This document shows positions 12,037-21,397 of a stretch of 64,000 nucleotides of DNA, in pieces (the first letter of the stretch is position 1; each line of letters opens with the position of its first letter). This DNA comes from Bacillus sp. N13C7 (lineage in GTDB: Bacteria; Bacillota; Bacilli; Bacillales; Bacillaceae), in the NCBI RefSeq assembly GCF_026790065.1, contig NZ_JALAMO010000013.1, forward strand, positions 124,001 through 188,000, given 5' to 3'. The position numbers and the translations under genes were made by a program. The notes beneath the pieces were generated by a model. The model searched no databases. It was not told where the DNA came from and saw only the letters and a program-made list of their open reading frames with translations.

Positions 12037-12066
12037 AATGACCCGATAACGCGCGATCGGGTCATT
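12037..12066 (-). terminator. Hairpin between phoH and pgpH
   Basis: AATGACCCGAT pairs perfectly with ATCGGGTCATT around an 8-base loop and is followed on the minus strand by TTTTTA. It lies between the phoH stop and the pgpH start and could reduce read-through from the sporulation-linked yqfCD-phoH part into pgpH. Confidence 0.75.
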
Positions 12067-12071
12067 CAGCA

Positions 12072-13031
12072 TTAATTTTGCTTATCGTATGCTTCAATAA
12101 TTTTCGCAACAAGCGGATGTCTGACCACGTCTGTCTGGTCTAGCTCAATCATAGAAATGCCGTCAATTCCTTTTAGCATCTCCTTCGCTACTGCAAGTCC
12201 CGATTTGACGCCTTTCGGCAGATCAATTTGACTAACGTCACCTGTAATGATCATTTTAGAGCCAAAACCCAGTCTCGTCAAAAACATTTTCATTTGAGCA
12301 GGCGTGGTATTCTGTGCTTCATCAAGTATAACATAAGCATCATCAAGCGTTCGTCCCCTCATATATGCAAGCGGAGCAATTTCAATGATGCCTCTTTCCA
12401 TCAGACGTTCTGTATGATCTGCTCCGAGCACATCATGAAGAGCGTCGTACAGCGGGCGCAAATAAGGATCTACTTTCTCTTTGAGGTCACCTGGCAGAAA
12501 GCCGAGACTTTCACCGGCTTCCACGGCAGGTCTAGTTAAAATGATTTTTTTGATATGTCCGTTTTTTAAAGCATGAACTGCTTTTACGACAGCCAGGTAC
12601 GTTTTCCCGGTACCCGCCGGGCCGATGCCGAATACAAGGTCATTCCGCTTCATGGCGGCCACGTATTCCCGCTGTCCCATCGTTTTTACACGAATTGATT
12701 TGCCTTTTGCGTTTTTTGTGATTTCTTCTTCATACATGCTTTCAAAGTATTCAAGTTCATTCTTCTTTGCCATTTTGACGGCGTAAATCACATCACGTTC
12801 AGAGATCTCAATCCCCTTGCGAATCAGAGCGAGGAGCGATCCCAGCAGCCTGTCTGCAATCTGAAACGATTCTTCATCGCCTGAAATATAAATCGTTTCG
12901 CCGCGCGTAATGATATTTACATTCAGATCTTTCTCCATCAATTTCAAAAAAGAATCTTGGTTCCCGAACAGAGAAAGCGCCTCGTCCGGGCTTTTCAGTT
13001 TTTGATCCATCGCAAGTAAATGTTCTGTCAT
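12072..13031 (-). CDS. phoH: PhoH-like ATPase (YbeZ type)
   Basis: P-loop ATPase of the PhoH family, generally found next to ybeY and thought to act in RNA metabolism. Walker A GPAGTGKT is at residues 137-144 and Walker B-type VILDEAQN near 236. Residues about 1-75 form a KH-like N-terminal region. The 319-residue length is standard. Start overlaps the yqfD stop by four bases. A strong hairpin separates it from pgpH. Confidence 0.95.
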   Translation of the reverse strand: MTEHLLAMDQKLKSPDEALSLFGNQDSFLKLMEKDLNVNIITRGETIYISGDEESFQIADRLLGSLLALIRKGIEISERDVIYAVKMAKKNELEYFESMYEEEITKNAKGKSIRVKTMGQREYVAAMKRNDLVFGIGPAGTGKTYLAVVKAVHALKNGHIKKIILTRPAVEAGESLGFLPGDLKEKVDPYLRPLYDALHDVLGADHTERLMERGIIEIAPLAYMRGRTLDDAYVILDEAQNTTPAQMKMFLTRLGFGSKMIITGDVSQIDLPKGVKSGLAVAKEMLKGIDGISMIELDQTDVVRHPLVAKIIEAYDKQN

Positions 13032-14224
13032 TCTTCAGTCTCCCTGACAATAGGTGTGGTTTGAACAATATCTTCTATAACTTGGTAGAGAATAATCAAC
13101 TTTACTTTACCATTCTCAACAGTCTGGTGCAAAACTTTTTCACTTTTCACCTCGCCGTTTTCGCCTATTTTATCCTCTACATCCTGTTTACCCATTTTAA
13201 TGCCTTCTTGAACTGCTTCTTCTTGTGTATATTTTCGCAAAGCTTCTTCACTTTCTCTCGTTTGCTCTTTGATATAGGATACAGGCAGCTTAAATCCGAG
13301 AAAATTCAGCGAATGCTTTTCTTGTTCTGTTTTTGGGTGCTTTAATTCCTCATCTTTAAACGTCATGCCCCAGATCGGGATGGCCAAAGAGCCAAAAGAA
13401 AGCTTGTGCTTTGTCCTTACTTTGCCCGTATAGACGTTAAATAATGTTTCAAGCGGAACCGTCACTTCAGATCTATACCAGGTTTCTCCGTAAATTTCTG
13501 CTTTTGAGGCGACTTCCTGCTGATGATCTTCGCTCCCGATCAGTCCCGAAACAAGCAGCTGCCCCTTTTCCACATGATCATGAATAGCAGCCATGGGCTG
13601 TCCTTTTTGAACAAACATTCTTGTAATGGTTGCTTTCTTTTTAGCGACGATATCGCGCGGGCTAGCATACTTTTCTTTTTCGGGCTCATTTTTCTCCACG
13701 ACTTTCATGTGAATGGTCGTTCCCTTCAGATCAACTCCGACCCAAGTGATATTGTCTATTCCGTTAGTTAGCGATTTTTGGATTTTTTCGGGAGACATCA
13801 TTAAAAATTGCAGACGCCCTTTTTTGACGCCGATTTCGTTTAGATGCTGCATCATTTGATGTTCCGTTTCCGGCTTAGCGCCAGTCACATCAATTTTCCA
13901 CACCATATTGGAAAGCAAAAACAAAAGGATGAAAAAAATCGCAAAACCGATCGTAAACCCTGCATTCAGCTTTGATTTCAGCAACAGGAAAGGGAATCCT
14001 TTCCGATTGATAAATCGGGCTTTACAGGTGAATTTTCTTCTAACCCGCCGAAAGGCATGTACATCCTGAAGCTGTATATATAACGATACGGCTTCTTTCT
14101 TTTTTTTGACGTGAAAGACCGGAATGCCCTGTCTTGTACATTCATTAAGGAGTCGTTCAACCCCTCTTCCCGTCAATTCAAGCTGAACCTTACCCGAAAA
14201 AAAAGACAGCCATTTATTTTTCAC
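13028..14224 (-). CDS. yqfD: YqfD, sporulation protein with one membrane span
   Basis: 398-residue protein of the sporulation YqfD family, known from B. subtilis as a mother-cell-expressed gene; molecular role undefined. Residues about 1-80 are a basic cytoplasmic domain, one hydrophobic helix spans about 86-106, and the long remainder would be outside the membrane. Overlaps phoH by four bases and follows yqfC by 18 bases, so yqfC-yqfD-phoH probably form one unit. Confidence 0.9.
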   Translation of the reverse strand: MKNKWLSFFSGKVQLELTGRGVERLLNECTRQGIPVFHVKKKKEAVSLYIQLQDVHAFRRVRRKFTCKARFINRKGFPFLLLKSKLNAGFTIGFAIFFILLFLLSNMVWKIDVTGAKPETEHQMMQHLNEIGVKKGRLQFLMMSPEKIQKSLTNGIDNITWVGVDLKGTTIHMKVVEKNEPEKEKYASPRDIVAKKKATITRMFVQKGQPMAAIHDHVEKGQLLVSGLIGSEDHQQEVASKAEIYGETWYRSEVTVPLETLFNVYTGKVRTKHKLSFGSLAIPIWGMTFKDEELKHPKTEQEKHSLNFLGFKLPVSYIKEQTRESEEALRKYTQEEAVQEGIKMGKQDVEDKIGENGEVKSEKVLHQTVENGKVKLIILYQVIEDIVQTTPIVRETEE

Positions 14225-14242
14225 AACATTTCCCCCTCGGCT

Positions 14243-14524
14243 TTATGACTCAACATATCGAACGACATCAATCGTACCCTCCAAAAGAATTTCTTCCGGA
14301 AGAATCGCCTTGATGACAAAATTTTTTCCTGATATGATGCACTGGCCCTGCTTCAGCATCAGCCTCACTTCATTCTCACTGAAAAGCAAAAGGCCTCTGT
14401 GGTTTTCTATGTAGATATGAAGTCTGCCAACCATTGTAATCCGCGGCAGATCCATCATAACGTCCGGGGGAATTTCCAATGCTCTTGTCAGCCAAGCTTT
14501 CACACGATTCTTTCTTTGCCCCAT
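14243..14524 (-). CDS. yqfC: YqfC, small sporulation protein
   Basis: 93-residue protein of the YqfC/YabP family; YabP relatives act in spore coat assembly. I chose ATG 14524 (MGQRKNRVK) over an upstream in-frame ATG because AAAGGGGG lies ten bases before it. The conserved core RITMVGRLHIYIENHRG and GQCIISGKNFVI are present. Its ribosome-binding site lies inside the 3' arm of a terminator-like hairpin (see separate entry), which suggests control of translation by where transcription begins. Confidence 0.88.
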   Translation of the reverse strand: MGQRKNRVKAWLTRALEIPPDVMMDLPRITMVGRLHIYIENHRGLLLFSENEVRLMLKQGQCIISGKNFVIKAILPEEILLEGTIDVVRYVES

Positions 14525-14530
14525 ACAAAA

Positions 14531-14574
14531 AGAACCCCCTTTCATCTCATATGTATGATTTGAAAGGAGGTTCT
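14531..14574 (-). terminator. Terminator-like hairpin covering the yqfC ribosome site, sigma-E-like -10 in its loop
   Basis: Minus strand AGAACCTCCTTTCA (14574-14561) pairs with TGAAAGGGGGTTCT (14544-14531) as a 14-bp stem with one T-G pair, followed by TTTT. The 3' arm contains the AAAGGGGG ribosome site of yqfC. The 16-base loop contains CATACATAT, close to the sigma-E -10 consensus (CATACAnT); a matching -35 is not convincing. Confidence 0.65.
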
Positions 14575-14580
14575 AACACT

Positions 14581-14997
14581 TTAATTTTTACGGGCCGAGC
14601 GCATCGTATGGTGAGGTTTCCTCGCCCTTGGAGGCCCGAATACCTCTCCTAAGACGATCCCCTGCACCACGGTGTCTTTATTCACCTGGAGCATTTTTTG
14701 TTTTGTGTATACTGCTTTTTGTTTAACGGCAGTAAGATCACGTTCCAGCCCTTTCAGGTTTCTTTCTGTTTCTCTGCGTCTTTCTTCCGCTTCCCGCCTT
14801 ACCTGCTCCATGCGGTTAGGAATAGGTACAGGAGCTTCTTCTGTCGGTTTTTTTTGGAGAGAAGCGGTTTGAGCCTGCTGAGGTTTTTTTCTTTTTTGGC
14901 TATTTTGCTTTTCTTCTTTGCTCTTTTTGCCGAAAATCGCAGAAATAATTCCGATAATCGCTGCAATAATAAGCGGATTCGTCAGTAAATCTTCCAT
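14581..14997 (-). CDS. yqfB: YqfB, membrane-anchored basic protein of the floA operon
   Basis: 138-residue protein encoded directly after floA. One hydrophobic N-terminal helix (about residues 7-21, LIIAAIIGIISAIFG) is followed by a very basic, Lys/Gln/Arg/Glu-rich tail with predicted coiled coil around residues 60-100 (repeated RREAEERRRE). Function is unknown. In the NfeD-flotillin context it may be an accessory of membrane microdomains; that is inference from position. A terminator-like hairpin follows. Confidence 0.85.
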   Translation of the reverse strand: MEDLLTNPLIIAAIIGIISAIFGKKSKEEKQNSQKRKKPQQAQTASLQKKPTEEAPVPIPNRMEQVRREAEERRRETERNLKGLERDLTAVKQKAVYTKQKMLQVNKDTVVQGIVLGEVFGPPRARKPHHTMRSARKN

Positions 14998-15021
14998 CAG
15001 TGTTCTCCCTTCTTAGAGAGA

Positions 15022-16017
15022 TTATGATTTACGATCTTCATCCGACGGATCTTTCGTCAGCTTGCCGAATGAATCACGCATTTCTGTATCAGCATCGATG
15101 TTTTTGATATTCATGTAATCCATGACACCAATATTCCCTTCACGCAAAGCTTCTGCCATCGCTAGCGGCACTTCCGCTTCGGCTTCTACCACTTTCGCGC
15201 GCATTTCTTCTACGCGGGCGCGCATTTCCTGTTCTTGAGCGACAGCCATCGCACGCCGTTCTTCCGCTTTTGCCTGCGCGATGTTTTTATCAGCCTCGGC
15301 CTGATCGGTTTGTAAAATCGCGCCGATGTTTTTGCCGATGTCAACATCAGCAATATCAATCGAGAGAATCTCAAACGCCGTTCCTGAGTCCAATCCTTTT
15401 CCAAGAACTGTCTGAGAAATCATATCAGGGTTTTCAAGCACTTTTTTATGATTATCTGATGAACCGATTGTAGAGACAATCCCTTCGCCGACACGGGCTA
15501 CAATGGTTTCTTCCCCTGCTCCCCCGACGAGGCGTTCGATATTCGCTCTTACTGTAATTCTCGCTTTTGCTTTCACTTCAATCCCGTCCATGGCTACACC
15601 GGCAATGAACGGCGTTTCAATTACCTTAGGGTTAACGCTCATTTGAACAGCTTCTAATACGTCCCGGCCGGCAAGATCAATCGCAGCACAGCGTTCGAAC
15701 GTGAGTTCAATGTTAGCACGCTGAGCGGCGATAAGCGCGTTGACGACTCTGTCAACATTACCCCCAGCCAGGTAGTGGCTTTCAAGCTGGTTTGTTCCAA
15801 CATTAAGTCCCGCTTTATGCGCTTTAATCAGCGGGTTAACAACCCGATTCGGTATGACTCGGCGAAGCCTCATCCCTACTAGTGTGAAAATGCTGATTTT
15901 GACTCCGGCTGCTAAAGCTGAAATCCAAAGCATCACAGGCACAAACGTAAAAAATACAGCCAAAACAATAATCGCGACTGCGACAATTGCCAGAATCATA
16001 AGTGTTGACGGATCCAT
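15022..16017 (-). CDS. floA: FloA (YqfA), flotillin-like membrane scaffold
   Basis: Organises functional membrane microdomains and contributes, with FloT, to sporulation, biofilm and cell-shape processes. Residues about 5-50 hold two hydrophobic segments that form a membrane hairpin; the rest is a PHB/SPFH-like domain, with an Ala/Glu-rich region (about 235-290, with EA/AE repeats such as [15 protein letters not shown]) that drives oligomerisation. 331 residues is the normal length. It lies 21 bases after yqeZ; NfeD-type proteins and flotillin-like proteins are usually paired. Confidence 0.96.
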   Translation of the reverse strand: MDPSTLMILAIVAVAIIVLAVFFTFVPVMLWISALAAGVKISIFTLVGMRLRRVIPNRVVNPLIKAHKAGLNVGTNQLESHYLAGGNVDRVVNALIAAQRANIELTFERCAAIDLAGRDVLEAVQMSVNPKVIETPFIAGVAMDGIEVKAKARITVRANIERLVGGAGEETIVARVGEGIVSTIGSSDNHKKVLENPDMISQTVLGKGLDSGTAFEILSIDIADVDIGKNIGAILQTDQAEADKNIAQAKAEERRAMAVAQEQEMRARVEEMRAKVVEAEAEVPLAMAEALREGNIGVMDYMNIKNIDADTEMRDSFGKLTKDPSDEDRKS

Positions 16018-16038
16018 ATAACTTCTCCTCGTTTCTAT

Positions 16039-17352
16039 TTAAATTTCTCTCACGACAATGCGTGAGCCTTCTACTTTAATCACTTTTACTTTCTTATCTT
16101 TTTCTGTAAACGATCCTTCCGAAACGACGTCAAGGCGCTCATCATCAATAATGACGGTACCGGCAGGGCGCAGCGGTGTAAAGGTTACACCCACTTTGCC
16201 CATTAGGTCCGTGCGCGTTTGATTTGATACGTAGCCGCTTTCCGTATTTGTAGAATCATTTAAAATCAATTTCTTAAAGAATTTCATACGCTTTCCCAAC
16301 ACCCTTGTCAGTAAAATAAAAGCTGTAATAGAAACAGCTGAGGCGATCAAGAGAGAAACCGCCATGACAGTGAAGCTCTCCGCGGCTAAAAACAGGCTCG
16401 CAACAATCGCTCCTAAGCCCAGCAATCCAATGATTCCTCCTGGAAGGAAAATCTCAAGCAGAATGAGAATCACCCCTGCAATAAAGAGGAGAACCGTCTC
16501 ATACCCGGCAAGGCCCGCTGCAAGATGCCCGTAAAAGAACAGCAGCAAAGCGATGAATCCCACCGTCCCAGGGATGCCGACACCCGGAGAAAAAAGCTCC
16601 ACCGTCAGACCTAAAAAAGCGATTGTCAGCAGAATAGGAACAATGACCGGATTCGTCAGCCATCTTGCCGTCTTTTCCACAAAGCTTTCCTTTGCATAGC
16701 TGATATGCGCTTTATCGAAGCCAAGCTTCTTTACGAGCGCGGATATATTGTCAGCAGTGCCTTCTGAATAGCCTACATCAATCGCCTTATCAGCGTTAAG
16801 TGTCAGCAGATCTCCCTTCGGCGCGCCGACTTCCTTGGCATCTATATCCGGGTCAGCCATCGCGAGCGCATATTTTGGATCGCGATTATTTTTCACTGCG
16901 GCATCTTCCAGCTCTGCCAGCCAAAGTGATTCAGCCTTTTGGTCAGCGGCATTGCCTTTACCGTCAATAATCGCGGCCGCTCCCATTTTTCCGCCGGGCG
17001 CCATATATATGTTATCAGCTTGCAGGGCAATATATGCACCAGCTGACAACGCGCGTTTGTTTACGTATGCAGTGACCGGGATCTCACTTTCGGTTATTAA
17101 ATCCGCGATATCAATTGCTGATTTGACCAATCCACCCGGCGTATTGATATTAAGAATAATATGATCTGCATGCGCTTCTTTTGCATCCTGTAACGAACGG
17201 GACAAAAACGAGGCGAGGCCCTGTTCGACATTTTTTTCAACCGGGATCACATAAACCGTTTGTTTTTCTGCTTTCGCGTTCAGCTGTACGCCTATTAATG
17301 AAAGTAAAAATATGACCAACAGAGCAATACGGAATCCTTTGATTTGAAGCAA
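16039..17352 (-). CDS. yqeZ: YqeZ, NfeD1b-type membrane serine protease
   Basis: 437-residue NfeD-family protein. A signal-like N-terminus (about residues 8-27) precedes a ClpP-class protease domain (about 35-200) whose KRALSAGAYIAL stretch holds the nucleophile serine of the Ser-Lys dyad; then four or five membrane helices (about 230-360) and a C-terminal NfeD OB-fold domain. Starts at TTG 17352 behind AAGGAGGG. First gene of the yqeZ-floA-yqfB operon, which in B. subtilis responds to sigma-W. Confidence 0.92.
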   Translation of the reverse strand: MLQIKGFRIALLVIFLLSLIGVQLNAKAEKQTVYVIPVEKNVEQGLASFLSRSLQDAKEAHADHIILNINTPGGLVKSAIDIADLITESEIPVTAYVNKRALSAGAYIALQADNIYMAPGGKMGAAAIIDGKGNAADQKAESLWLAELEDAAVKNNRDPKYALAMADPDIDAKEVGAPKGDLLTLNADKAIDVGYSEGTADNISALVKKLGFDKAHISYAKESFVEKTARWLTNPVIVPILLTIAFLGLTVELFSPGVGIPGTVGFIALLLFFYGHLAAGLAGYETVLLFIAGVILILLEIFLPGGIIGLLGLGAIVASLFLAAESFTVMAVSLLIASAVSITAFILLTRVLGKRMKFFKKLILNDSTNTESGYVSNQTRTDLMGKVGVTFTPLRPAGTVIIDDERLDVVSEGSFTEKDKKVKVIKVEGSRIVVREI

Positions 17353-17443
17353 GGGCGGTGTATCCCTCCTTCCTCTTATAATAAGTGCCTTCTCTTCATA
17401 CGTAACAAATGTATCTAAGGTTTCATTTTTTTATATATAAAAA

Positions 17444-17474
17444 AAAGACATCTCTCTTAGAAAGATGTCCTTTT
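17444..17474 (-). terminator. Terminator after yqeY
   Basis: GGACATCTTT / AGAGATGTC stem with an 8-T tail on the minus strand, ten bases after the yqeY stop. Confidence 0.85.
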
Positions 17475-17483
17475 TCACGCCAT

Positions 17484-17930
17484 TTAAGACAATTGGCTGC
17501 TGACCAGCTTATTAATTAAGCTTCCGTCAGCTTTACCTTTTACTTTAGGCATAATTGCACCCATTACTTTGCCCATGTCCGCTTTTGAGCTCGCACCGAC
17601 CTCAGCAATGGTTTCATTTACGATTGTAAGCAGTTCTTCTTCCGACAGCTGCTCGGGTAAATAAACTTCTAAAATGTCCAGCTCTTTTTGAACTTTATCT
17701 ACTAAATCTAAACGATTAGCGTTTGAAAATTCCTGGAGGGAGTCTTTACGTTGCTTAAGTTCACGAGAAAGGACAGTGAGTTCCTCATCCTCGGTCAAAC
17801 TGTCTTTCTTAAGCTTAATTGCTTCATTTTGAAGTGAAGCCTTAACCATTCGAACGACAGTTAGTTTGTCTTTCTCACGGTTTTTCATATATAGCTTCAT
17901 ATCCTGGTTAAGACGCTCAAGAAGACTCAT
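17484..17930 (-). CDS. yqeY: YqeY, GatB/YqeY domain protein
   Basis: 148-residue stand-alone version of the GatB/YqeY tail domain, which in GatB contacts tRNA; a tRNA-linked role is presumed but unproven. The N-terminal half is helical and charged ([20 protein letters not shown]), and the C-terminal half has the family stretch [11 protein letters not shown] and [17 protein letters not shown]. It follows rpsU by 14 bases and shares its promoter; a terminator follows. Confidence 0.94.
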   Translation of the reverse strand: MSLLERLNQDMKLYMKNREKDKLTVVRMVKASLQNEAIKLKKDSLTEDEELTVLSRELKQRKDSLQEFSNANRLDLVDKVQKELDILEVYLPEQLSEEELLTIVNETIAEVGASSKADMGKVMGAIMPKVKGKADGSLINKLVSSQLS

Positions 17931-17944
17931 AAATCCACCCTCTT

Positions 17945-18118
17945 TTAGAATTTGCGTTTTCTAGCAGCTTCAGATTTTTTCTTGCGCTTTACGCTAGGTT
18001 TTTCATAAAATTCACGCTTTCTTGCTTCTTGCAAAGTACCTGTCTTTGATACACTGCGTTTGAAGCGACGAAGAGCATCTTCAAGCGATTCGTTTTTTCT
18101 AACGACCGTTTTTGACAT
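17945..18118 (-). CDS. rpsU: Ribosomal protein bS21
   Basis: Small basic 57-residue subunit protein needed for translation initiation on the 30S platform. I chose ATG 18118 ([16 protein letters not shown]), which gives the family length; a GAGGGAGGG-type site lies before it, while the longer frame from 18169 runs through the untranslated leader. The Arg/Lys-rich tail [14 protein letters not shown] is typical. Promoter at 18188-18216; yqeY follows. Confidence 0.98.
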
Positions 18119-18187
18119 TCTCTTTCCCTCCCTCCGAATACACCAATCGACTACCTTTAAGTTACACATATAAACATGTACTTTGAC

Positions 18188-18216
18188 ATTATAATATAAG
18201 CCATCAGTCAGGTCAA
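18188..18216 (-). promoter_or_regulatory. Sigma-A promoter of rpsU-yqeY
   Basis: Minus strand TTGACC (18211-18216), 17-base spacer, perfect TATAAT (18188-18193), about 70 bases before the rpsU start. Confidence 0.88.
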
Positions 18217-18290
18217 CTAAGTGAGTTCACTTTTCCGTCATGAGCGCGACTGCCTGTCTATATAATGATGGAAAGGGGTTGGTGAATAAG

Positions 18291-19214
18291 ATGTTGATTC
18301 TGATTAGTTTTACTGCTCTTATATTATTCTTTCTCGCAGGCATGAACATGCTTCGAAAAGGCTTAATTTCATTGGCGTACACAAAAATTGAAGAACGTTT
18401 GCTTTTATTTACGGATCACCCGTTAAAAGCTTTTCTTGTCAGTATAGTGTTTACTGGGATTCTTCAGAGCAGTTCAGCCTTTATGGTTATTGTCATCGGC
18501 TTTGTTAGTGCGGGTGTGCTTTCTTTTAAGCGGACGATACCGATGATTCTCGGAACAAACGTTGGGTCTACCTTTACAACTGAATTTATCGCTATCAAAA
18601 TGGATGTTTTGATTTGGATTCTTTTGATAGGAGGTTTATTGTTTTTTCTGACCGGCAGGTATCCTTTAAAACAGCTGGGAACAAGCTTTCTCGGTCTGGG
18701 CATCATCTTTTTTTGCATCAGCGGATTCAGCCACCTTGCAGGACCGCTGACAAAGCTGAAAATGGGAGCCGACGTTCTATACCATGTTAACGATTCAAAC
18801 TGGTCCGCTTTGCTCATCGGGATGGTGTTGACCGCCATCATCCACTCTAGCTCCGTCTGTATCGGCATTTTAATGAGCTTTATGAACGAAGGCATTATCG
18901 GGCTGACACAGGCGATGAGCGTTGTACTCGGATCAAATATCGGGACATGCATTACAGCCGTTATGGCTGCTGTATCCGGCGGATATGCAGCAAAACAGAC
19001 TGCGTATGCCCATGTAGTGTTTAATGTGCTAGGCGTGGCTCTCGTATTTCCTTTTCTGGCAGCAACAACAGGATTTGTGGAACAGTTATCACCTGATCCC
19101 GCACAAAAGATCGCGCATTTCAGCCTTTTATTTAATGTGGTGACAGCTCTTTTGTTTCTTCCGCTTACAAACTTGTTTTACCGCTTGATTCACTTTCTTA
19201 TTCCAGCTAAATAA
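18291..19214 (+). CDS. yqeW: YqeW, Na+/phosphate cotransporter-like membrane protein
   Basis: 307-residue member of the NptA/PNaS family of sodium-phosphate symporters. Two inverted repeats are visible, each with a QSSSA-type motif: GILQSSSAFMVIVIGFV (about residues 58-74) and AIIHSSSVCIGILMSF (about 180-195), with about eight or nine membrane helices overall. I chose ATG 18291 behind GAAAGGGG over the upstream ATG 18240. Substrate is inferred from the family only. Single-gene unit facing rpsU, ending at a hairpin shared with mtaB. Confidence 0.9.
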   Translation: MLILISFTALILFFLAGMNMLRKGLISLAYTKIEERLLLFTDHPLKAFLVSIVFTGILQSSSAFMVIVIGFVSAGVLSFKRTIPMILGTNVGSTFTTEFIAIKMDVLIWILLIGGLLFFLTGRYPLKQLGTSFLGLGIIFFCISGFSHLAGPLTKLKMGADVLYHVNDSNWSALLIGMVLTAIIHSSSVCIGILMSFMNEGIIGLTQAMSVVLGSNIGTCITAVMAAVSGGYAAKQTAYAHVVFNVLGVALVFPFLAATTGFVEQLSPDPAQKIAHFSLLFNVVTALLFLPLTNLFYRLIHFLIPAK

Positions 19215-19216
19215 AA

Positions 19217-19244
19217 AAACCGGCACAATTAAATGCACCGGTTT
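19217..19244. terminator. Bidirectional terminator between yqeW and mtaB
   Basis: AAACCGG(c/t)GCA-type stem: AAACCGGCACA pairs with TGCACCGGTTT (one wobble) across a 6-base loop. A and T runs flank it on both sides, so it can serve converging yqeW and mtaB. Confidence 0.85.
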
Positions 19245-19249
19245 AAAAA

Positions 19250-20605
19250 TTAAGAAGATAAACGCATATGTTCAGTTATTCCATCCTCAACAACACGGAC
19301 AAATTGCCCTTCGTTGTAAGGATAGCCTGCTTTTAGGATTTTGACTTTTACGATTTTGCCGATCATATCTTCCGTGCCTTTGAAAACAACCTTCATATAG
19401 TTGTCTGTGTAACCGACAAACATGTTCTCTTCTTCTGTTTCTTTATAGGCTTCCTCAGGAATAATCTCAAGCACTTCATTTTCATACTGAGAAGCGTATT
19501 CCTTCGCAAGCTGGTCAGAAAGAGCAATCAGGCGGTGTACACGCTCATTTTTCACGTTTTCATCCACTTGGTCTTCCATTCGCGCTGCTGGTGTTCCTGT
19601 GCGTTTACTGTAAGGGAAAACATGCAGTTCGGAGAATTTATGTTCTTTAATAAAGTTATAGGTTTCCATAAATTCTTCTTCTGTTTCGCCAGGGAACCCT
19701 ACAATGACATCAGATGTAACAGCTAAGCCTGGCAGTGCTTTTTTCAATTTGTTTAAACGGTCTGCAAAAAATTCCATCGTATATTTACGTCTCATCCGTT
19801 TAAGCACTGTGTTTGATCCCGATTGGATAGGTATATGCAAATGATTCACAATCTTATCTGAGCGGTCTAAGACCTCGATCACTTCGTCTGTGATCTGGCT
19901 GGCCTCGATTGAGGAAATTCTGATCCGTTTCACGCCTTCAACACGTGTGTCTAATTCTCTCAAAAGTGTAGCGAAGTTGTAATCTTTCATATCTTCGCCG
20001 TATCCGCCAGTATGAATGCCAGTCAGAACAATTTCTTTATATCCGGCATCGACAAGCTGCTGTGCCTGTTTAATGACCTCTTCAGGGTCACGGGAACGGA
20101 GCAGGCCGCGCGCCCACGGAATGATACAGAATGTGCAGAAATTATTGCAGCCTTCCTGTATTTTCAATGACGCTCTTGTACGGTCCGTGAAAGCAGGTAC
20201 ATCAAGCTCCTCATACACTCTTGCTTTCATGATGTTGCTGACACCGTTAATCGGCTGGCGTTCTTCCCGATATTGGTCGATATAGCCAAGCATTTTTTCC
20301 CGGTCCTGCGTTCCGACTACAATATCAACACCAGGGATCGCCATAATCTCAGCAGGCGAGGTTTGCGCATAGCAGCCTGTGACACAGATGACACCGTCAG
20401 GATTTTGACGAATGGCGCGTCTGATCACTTGGCGGCTTTTTTTATCTCCCGTATTTGTTACCGTACATGTATTAATGACATATACATCAGCTGTTTGTTC
20501 AAAGTCTCTTCTTTCATAGCCCGCTTCTTTGAAAAGCTGCCAGATTGCTTCTGTTTCATAATGGTTGACTTTACAGCCAAGCGTATGGAAAGCAACAGTT
20601 GCCAT
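19250..20605 (-). CDS. mtaB: MtaB (YqeV), tRNA t6A37 methylthiotransferase
   Basis: Radical-SAM enzyme that adds a methylthio group to t6A at position 37 of ANN-decoding tRNAs. The N-terminal UPF0004 domain has three cluster cysteines (CKVNH, NTCTVT, VTGCYAQ), the radical SAM motif CNNFCTFCIIPWARG lies near residue 155, and a TRAM domain ends the 451-residue protein. The start overlaps the rsmE stop by one base, so it is the last gene of the hrcA-dnaK heptacistronic region known in B. subtilis. Confidence 0.96.
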   Translation of the reverse strand: MATVAFHTLGCKVNHYETEAIWQLFKEAGYERRDFEQTADVYVINTCTVTNTGDKKSRQVIRRAIRQNPDGVICVTGCYAQTSPAEIMAIPGVDIVVGTQDREKMLGYIDQYREERQPINGVSNIMKARVYEELDVPAFTDRTRASLKIQEGCNNFCTFCIIPWARGLLRSRDPEEVIKQAQQLVDAGYKEIVLTGIHTGGYGEDMKDYNFATLLRELDTRVEGVKRIRISSIEASQITDEVIEVLDRSDKIVNHLHIPIQSGSNTVLKRMRRKYTMEFFADRLNKLKKALPGLAVTSDVIVGFPGETEEEFMETYNFIKEHKFSELHVFPYSKRTGTPAARMEDQVDENVKNERVHRLIALSDQLAKEYASQYENEVLEIIPEEAYKETEEENMFVGYTDNYMKVVFKGTEDMIGKIVKVKILKAGYPYNEGQFVRVVEDGITEHMRLSS

Positions 20606-21375
20606 TATTGATCACCTCTTAATAACTCTGTTTGATAAGAAATCGCACTCAACGCGTAAAGCGGAGCGGTTTCTGTCCTTAAAATTCTCGGTCCAAGGCC
20701 GCACGGCACACCGTCTTTCTCTGTGAGCCGTTCAACCTCCGCTTCTGTTAAACCGCCTTCGGGACCAAATACGATCAAAAGGGATGATCCTTTCGGAAGG
20801 CTGCTTACAAGCGCGCTGAATGCGCTTATTTCTCCTTGCTTTGATGACTCTTCGTATGCAACGACACATTTATCGAAATCCTGCATCATTTGCAGAAGCT
20901 GCTGAAAAGAATGGACATCCATGACTTGCGGCACTTCGTTACGATACGACTGTTCAGCCGCTTCTTTCGCAATTTTCGTCCATCTTTCCCGCTTTTTCTT
21001 TGCCTTTTTGTCATCCAGCTTGACAACTGACCGAGCGGCTTGGAAAGGAATAAAGGCGTGAGCTCCGAGCTCAGTCCCCTTTTGGATAATCCATTCAAGC
21101 TTATCTCCTTTCGGGAGGCCGCTCGCAATATAGACCTTTATCGGAAGCTCTCTGTTTTCATTCGTCCATTCTACCACAAGACAGGACACATTATCTTTGG
21201 AAACAGATTGAAGCTCACATTTTGCCTCGTAGCCGTCCTGAGAGCAGCAGATAATCTGGTCTCCCTCATTCATTCTCATCACGTTCACAATATGATGAAC
21301 ATCTTCGCCTGTAATCGAAAAAGCCGGCGCTTCCTTCATTTGCTGCTTCGTGAGCTCGATAAAATATCGTTGCAT
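20605..21375 (-). CDS. rsmE: RsmE (YqeU), 16S rRNA m3U1498 methyltransferase
   Basis: SPOUT-class enzyme methylating U1498 of 16S rRNA. The PUA-like N-terminal domain spans about residues 1-70; the C-terminal SPOUT knot contains LLIVFGPEGGLTEAEVE and the LGPRILRTETAPLYALSAI stretch that binds S-adenosylmethionine. I chose ATG 21375 (MQRYFIEL, 256 residues) rather than GTG 21387. It lies 22 bases after prmA and touches mtaB. Confidence 0.95.
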   Translation of the reverse strand: MQRYFIELTKQQMKEAPAFSITGEDVHHIVNVMRMNEGDQIICCSQDGYEAKCELQSVSKDNVSCLVVEWTNENRELPIKVYIASGLPKGDKLEWIIQKGTELGAHAFIPFQAARSVVKLDDKKAKKKRERWTKIAKEAAEQSYRNEVPQVMDVHSFQQLLQMMQDFDKCVVAYEESSKQGEISAFSALVSSLPKGSSLLIVFGPEGGLTEAEVERLTEKDGVPCGLGPRILRTETAPLYALSAISYQTELLRGDQ

Positions 21376-21397
21376 ACGCTGTGACACCTACTAACTG

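Noticed and set aside
18464..18952. 162-codon minus-strand frame
   Set aside because: Antisense to yqeW, no ribosome site and no family resemblance.
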